A DNA stretch of 45,505 bases from Candidatus Sumerlaeota bacterium (GTDB taxonomy: Bacteria > Sumerlaeota > Sumerlaeia > Sumerlaeales > Sumerlaeaceae). The DNA is taken from NCBI GenBank assembly GCA_017161655.1, contig JADFCV010000014.1, positions 1 to 45,505 of the forward strand, in the 5' to 3' direction. The translations under genes and the position numbers were made by a program. Position 1 is the first letter of the stretch, and the number at the start of each line of letters is the position of its first letter. Positions 16,758 to 24,588 of the stretch are shown here, in pieces. The notes beneath the pieces are model-generated. The model did no database searches. It was given only the letters and a program-made list of their open reading frames with translations, and was not told the DNA's origin.

Positions 16758-17240
16758 ATGAAATTCAAATTGATGGAATTGCTGCGTCAAAACGCGCGGC
16801 TAACGAACGAGCAGCTTGCGGCCCGACTTGGCATCACTGCCGAAGAAGTGGCTCAGCTACTCAGCGAGCTCGAAGCGTCTCGCGCCATCTATGGCTACAA
16901 GGCGTTGATCAACCCCGATGCTGCCGGGGAAGAAATCGTTGAAGCGATTGTCGAGGTCCACGTTTCCCCAACACGCGGCGAAGGGTTCGACGGCATCGCA
17001 CGGCGCATCTATCGCTTTCCCGAAGTTCGCTCACTCTATTTAATGTCTGGCGGGTCTGATTTCTTGCTGTTCATGGAGGCCAAATCTCTCAAGGAGATCG
17101 CGAAGTTCATTACGGAGAAACTGGCGACCATGGACGGAGTGAAAGAAACACAGACGCATTTTTTGCTAAAAAAATATAAACAGGATGGCGTCCCCCTTGA
17201 CGGAGAAGAATCCCTCGAGCGCCTCCCGGTGACACCGTGA
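16758..17240 (+). CDS. Lrp/AsnC family transcriptional regulator
   Basis: DNA-binding regulator that senses amino acids. The N-terminal helix-turn-helix covers about residues 3-45 (RLTNEQLAARLGITAEEV). The RAM effector domain follows, with strands such as EAIVEVHVSP and VRSLYLMSGGSDFLLFMEA and the helix KEIAKFITEKLATMDGV. The 160 residues are typical. TAAGGAG 8 bases upstream fixes the start. It is 13 bases before an aminotransferase gene, the same pairing as alaR-alaT of Bacillus, so it probably controls that gene in response to an amino acid. Confidence 0.92.
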   Translation: MKFKLMELLRQNARLTNEQLAARLGITAEEVAQLLSELEASRAIYGYKALINPDAAGEEIVEAIVEVHVSPTRGEGFDGIARRIYRFPEVRSLYLMSGGSDFLLFMEAKSLKEIAKFITEKLATMDGVKETQTHFLLKKYKQDGVPLDGEESLERLPVTP

Positions 17241-17253
17241 AGGAGGCGTCGCA

Positions 17254-18432
17254 ATGACAGTTCAGACGACTTCGCAGATTGCGACCAAAATCGCCCGCCG
17301 TGTGGCTGAGTTGCCGCCCTCCGGCATCAGGCGCTTTTTTGAACTGGTCTTGGCCACCGAAGGTGTTGTGTCCCTCGGCGTTGGCGAGCCGGATTTTCAG
17401 ACACCCTGGACGATTCGCGAACAGGCCATCTATGAGCTGGAAAAAGGCAAGACTACTTACACGAGCAATTACGGCCTGCGTGAGTTGCGAGTGGAATTGG
17501 CAAGTTGGCTCGCACGTCGGTACGGCCTGTCCTACGATCCTGACACAGAGATTGTCATAACTGTGGGCGGGAGTGAGGCGATTGACATTGCTCTTCGCGC
17601 ACTGCTCGATCCGGGCGATGAAGTGTTAGTCGTGGAACCATGCTACGTCTCCTACGCGCCGACGGTCATTCTTGCAGGCGGGACCCCACGCTATGTTCCC
17701 ACGTTTCAGGAGGAGGGTTTTCGCCTCAATTTTGACCGATTGCGCGAAGCGGTCACCGATCGCACTAAAGCGCTTGTGGTGAACTATCCCAATAATCCAA
17801 CAGGTGCGACACTGCGTCAGCCTGATCTCGAAAAGCTCATTCGCTTTGCGACAGAATATGACCTCCTCGTTTTAAGCGACGAAATTTATGCAGAGCTCAC
17901 GTATGAGGGGCATCACGTGTCCCTTGCGGCTTTACCCGTCGCCAAAGAACGCACACTTTTGATCTCCGGCTTCTCAAAAGCTTTTGCCATGACTGGGTGG
18001 CGATTGGGGTATCTTTGTGGCCCGGCGGAGCTCATTGCCGCTATGGTGAAGATTCACCAGTACACAATTCTCTGCGCGCCGACTATTTCCCAATATGCTG
18101 CGCTGGAAGCACTACGGAGCTGCGACGAAGACGTCGCCGCTATGCGAGAAGAATATCGCCGCCGTCGGGACTTCATCGTGAAGGCTTTTAACGAACTTGG
18201 TCTCCCGACTCTCACGCCCGACGGTGCATTCTACGCATTTGCAAATATCAAAGCCACAGGGCTCACGAGTGAGGAATTCTGCACGGAATTGCTGCGCTCT
18301 CAGAAAGTGGCGATTGTGCCTGGCACCGCATTCGGACCCAGCGGGGAGGGCTTTGTGCGCGCCAGCTATGCTGCAAGCTTCGAGCGTCTCGAATTAGCTG
18401 TGGAAGGGCTGTCCCGCTTTCTGGGGAAGTAA
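17254..18432 (+). CDS. PLP-dependent aminotransferase class I/II
   Basis: Cytoplasmic fold-type I aminotransferase, 392 residues. The PLP-binding Lys is in SGFSKAFAMTGWRLGY (about residue 240). Other hallmarks are VSLGVGEPDFQTP at the start, NYPNNPTGAT, LSDEIYAELTYEG and the substrate-carboxylate Arg in FVRASYA near the end. It is most like the aspartate/aromatic/alanine aminotransferases of the AraT/AlaT (YugH) group, but the substrate cannot be fixed from sequence. AAGGAGG lies 7 bases before ATG 17254. The Lrp-type gene directly upstream is likely its regulator. The enzyme would move amino groups between glutamate and a 2-oxo acid. Confidence 0.92.
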   Translation: MTVQTTSQIATKIARRVAELPPSGIRRFFELVLATEGVVSLGVGEPDFQTPWTIREQAIYELEKGKTTYTSNYGLRELRVELASWLARRYGLSYDPDTEIVITVGGSEAIDIALRALLDPGDEVLVVEPCYVSYAPTVILAGGTPRYVPTFQEEGFRLNFDRLREAVTDRTKALVVNYPNNPTGATLRQPDLEKLIRFATEYDLLVLSDEIYAELTYEGHHVSLAALPVAKERTLLISGFSKAFAMTGWRLGYLCGPAELIAAMVKIHQYTILCAPTISQYAALEALRSCDEDVAAMREEYRRRRDFIVKAFNELGLPTLTPDGAFYAFANIKATGLTSEEFCTELLRSQKVAIVPGTAFGPSGEGFVRASYAASFERLELAVEGLSRFLGK

Positions 18433-18501
18433 GGCGTTCCCCTGAAAAAGCTAACACCATGGCCGCCGCGTCGGCCGCCTGGGCTGCAACCACTTCAGCA
18501 A

Positions 18502-18537
18502 AAAGAATAGGGGAGAGCCCACATATAGGCTCTCCCC
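18502..18537 (-). terminator. rho-independent terminator of the aldehyde dehydrogenase gene
   Basis: A 10-base perfect stem, GGGGAGAGCC (18510-18519) with GGCTCTCCCC (18528-18537), loop of 8. Read on the minus strand it is followed by TATTCTTTTT. It lies in the gap between two convergent genes and may also slow transcription from the plus side. Confidence 0.85.
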
Positions 18538-18557
18538 GCAAGGATATCCGCTGAAGA

Positions 18558-20069
18558 TCAGCCAGCTTGAACGTCAATTTGTGCGCGCTGCAATTTCCCG
18601 CTGTAATCGACGTAGATGGATTTCCACTCCGTGAAGATGTCCAGCACCGTATGAGAGGCTTCTCGGTGGCCGTTTCCTGTTCCTTTTACGCCACCAAACG
18701 GCAACTGCACTTCGGCACCAATCGTGGGGCCATTGATGTAAGTAATGCCTGCTTCGATGTCGCGCATAGCTTTGAATGCGGCGTTCACGTCTCGCGTGTA
18801 GATAGAGGAGCTCAATCCATACGGTGTGTCGTTGAGGATCCGAATGGCGTCGTCGAGGTCTTTTGCACGAAGCACAGCCAGGACAGGTCCAAAGATTTCT
18901 TCCTGCGCAATGCGCATCTTGGGTTTCACGTTAACAAAAATTGTTGGCTCAAAAAACCACCCATGAGCGTAGGGACCTTGGGTAAGCTCCTTGCCGCCTA
19001 GAACGAGTTCAGCTTTGTCCTCGTTCACACCGATTTCAACGTATCGCTTCACGTTCTCTCGCTGGGCTTTGCTCACAAGTGGCCCCATTTGCGTCTTGGG
19101 ATCGAGACCATTTCCGATCCGAATCTTTTTCGCGCGTTCTATGAGCTTTTCCACGAACTTGTCATGGATCTTCTTATGAAGAATGAGACGCGACGTGGCC
19201 GTGCACCGCTGACCGGTTGTTCCAAATGCGCCCCACAGGACTCCTTCGAGGGCGAGTTCCATATCAGCGTCATCCATGACAATTTGCGCGTTTTTGCCAC
19301 CAAGCTCGAGCGACACTCTCTTAAGTTTTGCTCCGGCGCGCTCGTTGATCTTGCAGCCAATCTCGGTTGAACCGGTAAAGCTAATCACCCGAACGTCCGG
19401 ATGGTCCACAATAGCATTTCCCACCGATGATCCCGAACCAGTCACGAGGTTGATGCACTTTGGCGGAAGTCCAGCCTCGAGAAGTATCTCGACCAGCTCG
19501 ACTGCCGTGGCTGGAGTGTCGGTCGCAGGCTTAAACACAACGGTATTGCCGCATACAAGAGCTGGGAAAATCTTCCATGTCGGAATGGCCAATGGGAAAT
19601 TCCACGGGGTGATCATCCCGCACACGCCAATCGGCATGCGTACACTCATGCCAAACTTGTTCGGCAACTCGCACGGCACGGTGTCGCCAAACAGGCGTCG
19701 TCCTTCTCCTGACGCATAAAAACCTGTATCGATCCCCTCCTGCACATCACCACGTGTTTCGTCGAGAATCTTGCCCATTTCGCGAGTCATCTGCTGGGCA
19801 ATGCGTTCCTTGTGCTTGATGAGGAGATTGGCAGCATTGCGAATGATCTCCGCACGTTTTGGTGCCGGCACAAGACGCCAGCTTTCGTAGGCTTCTTTTG
19901 CCGCTGCGACTGCCTCGGCAACTTCTTCGGGACCACATGCAGGAAACACGCCGACCACGTCTCTCGTATCAGCCGGATTAATGTTTTCAAATGTTCCCTG
20001 AGAGCCCTCTTTTACCCAACGCCCGTTGATGAAGGCTGCAAAGCGCTTCTTCTTGTTCTTCGTTGCCAT
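18558..20069 (-). CDS. NAD(P)-dependent aldehyde dehydrogenase
   Basis: Oxidises an aldehyde to the acid with NAD(P)+. The classical ALDH fold is clear: PWNFPLAIPTWKIFPALVCG, the cofactor loop FTGSTEIG, the general base Glu in VSLELGGKN, the catalytic Cys in GTTGQRCTATSR and the late motif EEIFGPVLAVLRAKD. Its 503 residues and the EVQLPFGGVKGTGNGHRE end resemble the piperideine-6-carboxylate/aminoadipate-semialdehyde (ALDH7) and succinate-semialdehyde groups; the substrate is not certain. AAGGAG 9 bases before ATG 20069 supports the start. It is monocistronic, converging on the aminotransferase gene and divergent from the next gene. Confidence 0.94.
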   Translation of the reverse strand: MATKNKKKRFAAFINGRWVKEGSQGTFENINPADTRDVVGVFPACGPEEVAEAVAAAKEAYESWRLVPAPKRAEIIRNAANLLIKHKERIAQQMTREMGKILDETRGDVQEGIDTGFYASGEGRRLFGDTVPCELPNKFGMSVRMPIGVCGMITPWNFPLAIPTWKIFPALVCGNTVVFKPATDTPATAVELVEILLEAGLPPKCINLVTGSGSSVGNAIVDHPDVRVISFTGSTEIGCKINERAGAKLKRVSLELGGKNAQIVMDDADMELALEGVLWGAFGTTGQRCTATSRLILHKKIHDKFVEKLIERAKKIRIGNGLDPKTQMGPLVSKAQRENVKRYVEIGVNEDKAELVLGGKELTQGPYAHGWFFEPTIFVNVKPKMRIAQEEIFGPVLAVLRAKDLDDAIRILNDTPYGLSSSIYTRDVNAAFKAMRDIEAGITYINGPTIGAEVQLPFGGVKGTGNGHREASHTVLDIFTEWKSIYVDYSGKLQRAQIDVQAG

Positions 20070-20173
20070 TCTTCAAACTCCTTACTAAAAAGGGATAAAA
20101 GCTCCAGCGCACGCTTCAGGCTATAATCAAAAGCGCTTGTGCTGTTTTCAACTGACAAGATAGGAGAAGTGAA

Positions 20174-20626
20174 ATGGCCTTCATTCCTTCGCCTGTCGAG
20201 ATCCTCACTGTCGTACGTCAACAGCCGGGACGGCTCAGTGTTGGAGATGAAGCCTGGTGCCGGCACCGCGCTGGCCTGCTCGCTCATCTTATGGAGCAAG
20301 TGCATCCCTGGTTGCGCTTAGGCAGTGGGGCACATCCGATGACGGGGCTGCCAATTGGCATGGCCGTGCATGCCGCCATTGTAGTATGCGACGGAGAGCA
20401 GACAGGCATAGGTGTTTGCCGCGCTCTTGAAGCTGTTCTTGAATCGCCAATGCGTCCAGAGGATCACATTCGCAGCTATGCCGTCATCCGCGAGATTGGT
20501 CATCGCCATGTAACCTGTTTTGCTAAAGCCTATGCCGAAGAGGAACCTCTCCGCCTCATCGCGCGCCTCCCTAAAGTTGTGCTCGTCCGCGTAGAAAATG
20601 GGCATGCCGTTCCACTGTTCGCTTGA
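20174..20626 (+). CDS. hypothetical protein, 150 residues
   Basis: I do not recognise a family. The protein is soluble (no signal peptide or membrane segment), begins MAFIPSPVEILTVVRQQPGR and has an alternating strand/helix look with several His and Cys (WCRHRAG, HPWLRLG, IGHRHVTCFAKAY). TAGGAG lies 8 bases before ATG 20174. Codon use resembles its neighbours, and it is followed 32 bases later by yqeY, so the two are probably cotranscribed. It reads in the direction of nrfHA, which starts about 680 bases beyond its end behind its own control site. Confidence 0.75.
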   Translation: MAFIPSPVEILTVVRQQPGRLSVGDEAWCRHRAGLLAHLMEQVHPWLRLGSGAHPMTGLPIGMAVHAAIVVCDGEQTGIGVCRALEAVLESPMRPEDHIRSYAVIREIGHRHVTCFAKAYAEEEPLRLIARLPKVVLVRVENGHAVPLFA

Positions 20627-20658
20627 CCATCCCGTGATGCCACAACGTGATAGCTGCC

Positions 20659-21084
20659 ATGGACATCAAATCGCAAATACAGCGCGATCGCATCGAGGCA
20701 ATGAAGGCAGGCCAAACTGCGCGCAAAGCCACACTCGATTACATCCTTGGCGAGATCCAAAAGAAAGAAAAGGATCCGAATGCCAAAGGCGATATCGCTA
20801 CAGCAGTGATCTCCGCGTACATCAAATCGCTGCGGGAGTTCATCGAGCAGCACAAAGAATCCAAACCTGATGTGTGCGCGCAGTATGAGGAAGAGATTGC
20901 GATGCTCCAGTCCTATCTGCCACGTCAGCTCTCGGAAGACGAGCTTCGCGCAGAGATCGAGGCACTTCGTGCCTCAGGTCTCGACAAAAAAGGACTCATC
21001 ATGAAAGCCCTGAAGGAGAAGCACGGGGCAGCAGTCGACGGCAAACTGGCTGCGTGCTTGATTGACGCGATGGGAATCCGGTGA
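20659..21084 (+). CDS. yqeY: GatB/YqeY domain protein
   Basis: Small all-helical protein related to the tail domain of the GatB subunit of tRNA amidotransferase, thought to act in tRNA-linked steps. The family pattern is visible: IEAMKAGQTARKATLDYILGEIQKKEKD, then EEEIAMLQSYLPRQLSEDEL and GLIMKALKEKHGAAVDGKLA near the end. The 141 residues match stand-alone YqeY. The ATG at 20659 gives the usual N-terminus; a GTG at 20647 would add four residues, and neither has a strong ribosome site. It follows the unknown gene closely. Confidence 0.9.
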   Translation: MDIKSQIQRDRIEAMKAGQTARKATLDYILGEIQKKEKDPNAKGDIATAVISAYIKSLREFIEQHKESKPDVCAQYEEEIAMLQSYLPRQLSEDELRAEIEALRASGLDKKGLIMKALKEKHGAAVDGKLAACLIDAMGIR

Positions 21085-21189
21085 GGGTGTAGAAGCCAGA
21101 AAGCGCCTCTTCCAAAAAACGGCGGAATCCAGACATCTTTCGCTAGTCTTAGCGTTCGGCATTGGCTAGCCATCGCCACAACGCAAAAC

Positions 21190-21203
21190 TTGATTCAGAT
21201 CAA
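21190..21203 (+). promoter_or_regulatory. FNR-type binding site upstream of nrfHA
   Basis: TTGATTCAGATCAA is a perfect match to the FNR consensus TTGAT-N4-ATCAA, bound by the oxygen-sensing FNR/ANR or the NO-sensing DNR type regulators. It is centred about 114 bases before the nrfH ATG. A -10-like TATAAG at 21264-21269 would place the site near -80, a class I activator position, with a weak -35. No FNR-family gene is in the window. Confidence 0.75.
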
Positions 21204-21310
21204 ACTCTCTGAGCATTCCGAGATTTTTCCTTTTGCAGTTTTTCGCGAGCGGCGTTCTCTTCCTATAAGATCGTGCACCGTAGAAAAGAAATCTGCGCCC
21301 GGCTGTGGCA

Positions 21311-21796
21311 ATGAGCAACTGGCAGAAGAAACTTATACGTGTTGGGATGGCAGCCTCCATTTTCGTTGGATTGAGTGCCGGGCTGGGGGCTTATGTGTTT
21401 TGGTACGCTCGGGGCGCCAGCTATCTCACCAACGATCCCGCTGCCTGTGCAAATTGCCACGTCATGCAGGATCATTACGCTGCGTATCTGAAATCCAGTC
21501 ACCGCCTTGCCGCGACCTGCAATGATTGTCACACCCCGCACAACCTCGTGGGGAAATATGCCGTCAAAGCCCTCAACGGATTTCGTCATGCGACAGCTTT
21601 CACGACGCAAAACTTTCATGAGCCGATTCAGATTTCTAACCTTAATCGGAGCGTCACAGAACAAGCGTGCCGGTATTGTCATGCCGATATCGTCGAGCAA
21701 ATCGATCTGCATCCTGGCGTGAGTAAGGCACAAGCTCAGCAGCTCTCATGCACTTCATGTCACAAGTCAGTCGGACATTTGGAGCTCAGTGATTAA
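21311..21796 (+). CDS. nrfH: cytochrome c nitrite reductase small subunit NrfH
   Basis: Membrane-anchored tetrahaem quinol dehydrogenase of the NapC/NirT family that passes electrons from the quinone pool to NrfA. One N-terminal transmembrane helix (VGMAASIFVGLSAGLGAYVFW) is followed by four CxxCH haem sites: CANCH (about residue 46), CNDCH (70), CRYCH (119) and CTSCH (147). The conserved HVMQDHY after the first haem fits NrfH. The length (161) is typical. ATG 21311 is preferred over an in-frame GTG two codons upstream. The stop lies 19 bases before the nrfA ATG, and a FNR-type box is upstream. Confidence 0.95.
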   Translation: MSNWQKKLIRVGMAASIFVGLSAGLGAYVFWYARGASYLTNDPAACANCHVMQDHYAAYLKSSHRLAATCNDCHTPHNLVGKYAVKALNGFRHATAFTTQNFHEPIQISNLNRSVTEQACRYCHADIVEQIDLHPGVSKAQAQQLSCTSCHKSVGHLELSD

Positions 21797-21815
21797 TTGG
21801 AAGGAGAACACGGCG

Positions 21816-23366
21816 ATGGCTGATAAGAACAATGTCACCCCCCCACAAACTTCGGGGTTACCATGGGCAAAAGTCGTTCGGCTACTCGTTGTGACGACGC
21901 TGGTCAGCGCTGTCCTCGCCTTTGGTCTCACGGCGTTGTTGATGAACATTTTCGAACGCAAGGTTGAGGCAAAAAACCCCTTTTTCCGTGTTGTAGAACT
22001 CACGGACGATACAGCCGATCCGGCTGTTTGGGGTAAGAATTTTCCCCTGCAGTATGATCAATACAAACGCACTACGGATCAAGTGCGCACGCGGTTCGGG
22101 GGAAGCGAAGCGTTGCCCCGCACTCCGACCCAGGCCGATCCACGTAGCGTCGTGGCGCAGTCGCGCTTGGAGGAAGATCCACGCTTAAAAATCATGTGGG
22201 CTGGTTACGCTTTTGCGCGCGACTTTCGTGAAGAACGGGGCCATGCGTATATGCTGGAAGACCAACTTTACACAGAGCGCCAAGTCGCAGCGAAACAACC
22301 GGGGACATGCCTGCATTGTCATGCTTCGGTCTATATCCCATATAAGAAAGCCGGAAACGGTGACATCATCAAAGGGTTCGAACACTTCAACAAGCTCCCG
22401 TACGCTGAAGCCAAAGCCGAAATGGACAAGATTATGGCGAGCCTTGGCACGAAGCTGCACCCTGTGGCGTGTATCGATTGTCACGACCCCCAGACCATGC
22501 AGCTGCGCATCACACGCCCTGGCTTTCTCGAGGGAATCAAAAACTTAAAACGCCGCGAGGGCATTGAGAATTATGATCCGAACACGATGGCTACGCGCCA
22601 GGAAATGCGCTCGTTTGTTTGTGCGCAGTGCCATGATGAATACTATTTCAAGGGGCCCGAAAAACGCTTGGTGTATCCGTGGCACAAGGGACTGAAAGCG
22701 GACGAGATTCTCGCCTACTACGATGAAATTGGATTCAAGGATTGGGTGCATGCGGAGACAAGTGCGCCGGTGCTCAAAGCCCAGCACCCAGAATTTGAAA
22801 TGTGGAATCAGGGAATTCATGCTCGCTCTGGCGTCGCCTGTGCCGATTGCCACATGCCGTACAAGCGTGTGGGAGCCCAGAAGATCAGCGATCATCATGT
22901 GCGCAGTCCCTTGTTGAATATCGCGAACGCGTGTCAGACGTGTCACAAATTCCCAGAGGCTGAGCTCAAAGCGCGAGCGGAACAAATTCAGGAGCGAACC
23001 TATTTTCTCCGCAATATCGCGATGGACGCCCTGGTTGACCTGATTAAAGACCTTAAAGAAGCCCGGAAGCTTGGACTCAATGACGATGTGCTCAGCGATG
23101 CTCTTGTTTGTCAGCGGCGCGCCCAATTCTTGCTCGATTTCGTCGAAGCGGAAAACTCCACAGGGTTCCATGCACCGCAAGAGGCGGCTCGAGTCCTGGG
23201 GCTTTCGATCGATTACGCTCGCCGTGGGCAAGTGGCAGTTCGAGAAGCTATGAAAAAGGCCAGCCAACCCTCCGCGAAAGAGGTTTCTCAGCTTATTGAC
23301 GAACCTTTTCCCCAGCTAAAATGGCAGCTGACGAGTGTCGTACGGAACCATACACCGCTCAGGTGA
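21816..23366 (+). CDS. nrfA: ammonia-forming cytochrome c nitrite reductase NrfA
   Basis: Pentahaem enzyme reducing nitrite to ammonium with six electrons at the outer face of the membrane. Five haem motifs are present: CLHCH (about residue 165), CIDCH (219), CAQCH (269), CADCH (342) and CQTCH (373). The first, which should hold the catalytic haem, is CxxCH instead of the common CxxCK, as in some known NrfA lineages. Active-site residues are recognisable: Arg in DFREERGHAYM, Tyr in CHDEYYF, and Gln-His in KAQHPEFE. An uncleaved-looking N-terminal helix (residues about 20-42) may anchor it. AAGGAGA 8 bases before ATG 21816 decides the start; 516 residues. Its end overlaps the convergent glycosyltransferase gene by 8 bases. 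Confidence 0.95.
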   Translation: MADKNNVTPPQTSGLPWAKVVRLLVVTTLVSAVLAFGLTALLMNIFERKVEAKNPFFRVVELTDDTADPAVWGKNFPLQYDQYKRTTDQVRTRFGGSEALPRTPTQADPRSVVAQSRLEEDPRLKIMWAGYAFARDFREERGHAYMLEDQLYTERQVAAKQPGTCLHCHASVYIPYKKAGNGDIIKGFEHFNKLPYAEAKAEMDKIMASLGTKLHPVACIDCHDPQTMQLRITRPGFLEGIKNLKRREGIENYDPNTMATRQEMRSFVCAQCHDEYYFKGPEKRLVYPWHKGLKADEILAYYDEIGFKDWVHAETSAPVLKAQHPEFEMWNQGIHARSGVACADCHMPYKRVGAQKISDHHVRSPLLNIANACQTCHKFPEAELKARAEQIQERTYFLRNIAMDALVDLIKDLKEARKLGLNDDVLSDALVCQRRAQFLLDFVEAENSTGFHAPQEAARVLGLSIDYARRGQVAVREAMKKASQPSAKEVSQLIDEPFPQLKWQLTSVVRNHTPLR

Positions 23367-24588
23367 GTTCGGAAGACAAGACGGCCGTCATGGACTTCCA
23401 CACACTCTCAAGAAAATCGTGAAATCTCATGGCTGTCTCTGGCCATAGATAGCGTGAACGCACATACCGTTCGCCAGCCCGCCCCATCGCAGCAGCTAGG
23501 TCGGGTCGCGAGCGTAGCAGGCGGATGGTCTCGATGAACTCCCCGACATTTGTAAAGTAGAGCCCGCCATTGGACTCGAGAACGTGGTGAAGAGTGACCT
23601 CGCATTCACCGTTCACTAAAGCCGGACGTCTATTGAGCCATGCTTCCATGAGCACCAGCGAAAAAGACTCGAAAAAACTGGGCTGAATGAGAAATTCACA
23701 GGCAGCCATGGCATCAAAGACGTGGCGCCAATCCTCCAGCTCCGGCTCGATAACAAAATCTTTCAGCTCCGAAGGGATTTCGACGTTACCTTTCCCAATA
23801 AGAACCAGGCGCAACGGATCGTTCGGGCAGTAGCGGCGATACGCTGCAAAGTAGCTCACGAGAAGATCGGTTCCCTTGCCGGGCACTTTTCGTCCGACGC
23901 ACAAAGCGAAGGGTTGCGCGACCTTGTAGCGCTCGCAAAATGCCTCACCATTTCCAATGCATTCGCTGGACAATCCACCACCAAGCAACAGGTTCTCTTT
24001 ATTATGGAGGGGGTAAAGCGCGGTCGCGAAATCACGCTCGGGTTCGCTTAAGAACAGACAACCGCGGACACGCGAAAACATCTCCTGCATGATAGAAAGA
24101 TAGGCGAAAGGCTCATTGTGCAGACACGGAATCATGAAACTATGTTTTCGCCCAGCAGCGCGGAGTCCGAAATACGTCGTGCCGTAGAGATAGGGCAGGA
24201 AGAAGAAGAGATAATCTCTGCGTTTAGCTGCAATAAAGCGATAGAGCGCTGAACTGTTGATGCTGTTCGCCATCCACTCCTCTTCCTGAGCCGGCGGAAG
24301 GTCAATCCCTCGGTCAATGAGCTGATAATAATGAGCAAACGCGGTCCGGTCTGTGGCATCCACAGGAAACCGCAGAATTCGGACATTGTCCTCCCGGGAT
24401 TCTCCCGCACGCAGATGGTTCTGGCTCCAGTCGTGAAATGGATCGCGGCAGCACGTCGTGAGGACCGTCACATCATGCCCCAACGCGGCAAGCGCGTGTG
24501 CCAGTCCGCGGCAAAAGACTTCAGCACCACCTGTTTGGTTACCGTACCAGGGAATAACAAAAGCGAGTTTGTAGGGCTGACGATTCAT
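23359..24588 (-). CDS. glycosyltransferase family 4
   Basis: Transfers a sugar from a nucleotide donor, probably during surface polysaccharide or glycolipid assembly on the cytoplasmic side. The GT-B fold is evident: N-terminal FVIPWYGNQTGGAEVFCRGLAHALAALGHDVTVLT, then the donor-binding half with FALCVGRKVPGKGTDLLVSYF and the E-x7-E-type motif PSFFESFSLVLMEAW. The length (409) is usual. The start codon overlaps the stop of the upstream methyltransferase gene by 4 bases, so the two are translationally coupled. Donor and acceptor cannot be told from sequence. Confidence 0.92.
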   Translation of the reverse strand: MNRQPYKLAFVIPWYGNQTGGAEVFCRGLAHALAALGHDVTVLTTCCRDPFHDWSQNHLRAGESREDNVRILRFPVDATDRTAFAHYYQLIDRGIDLPPAQEEEWMANSINSSALYRFIAAKRRDYLFFFLPYLYGTTYFGLRAAGRKHSFMIPCLHNEPFAYLSIMQEMFSRVRGCLFLSEPERDFATALYPLHNKENLLLGGGLSSECIGNGEAFCERYKVAQPFALCVGRKVPGKGTDLLVSYFAAYRRYCPNDPLRLVLIGKGNVEIPSELKDFVIEPELEDWRHVFDAMAACEFLIQPSFFESFSLVLMEAWLNRRPALVNGECEVTLHHVLESNGGLYFTNVGEFIETIRLLRSRPDLAAAMGRAGERYVRSRYLWPETAMRFHDFLESVWKSMTAVLSSELT

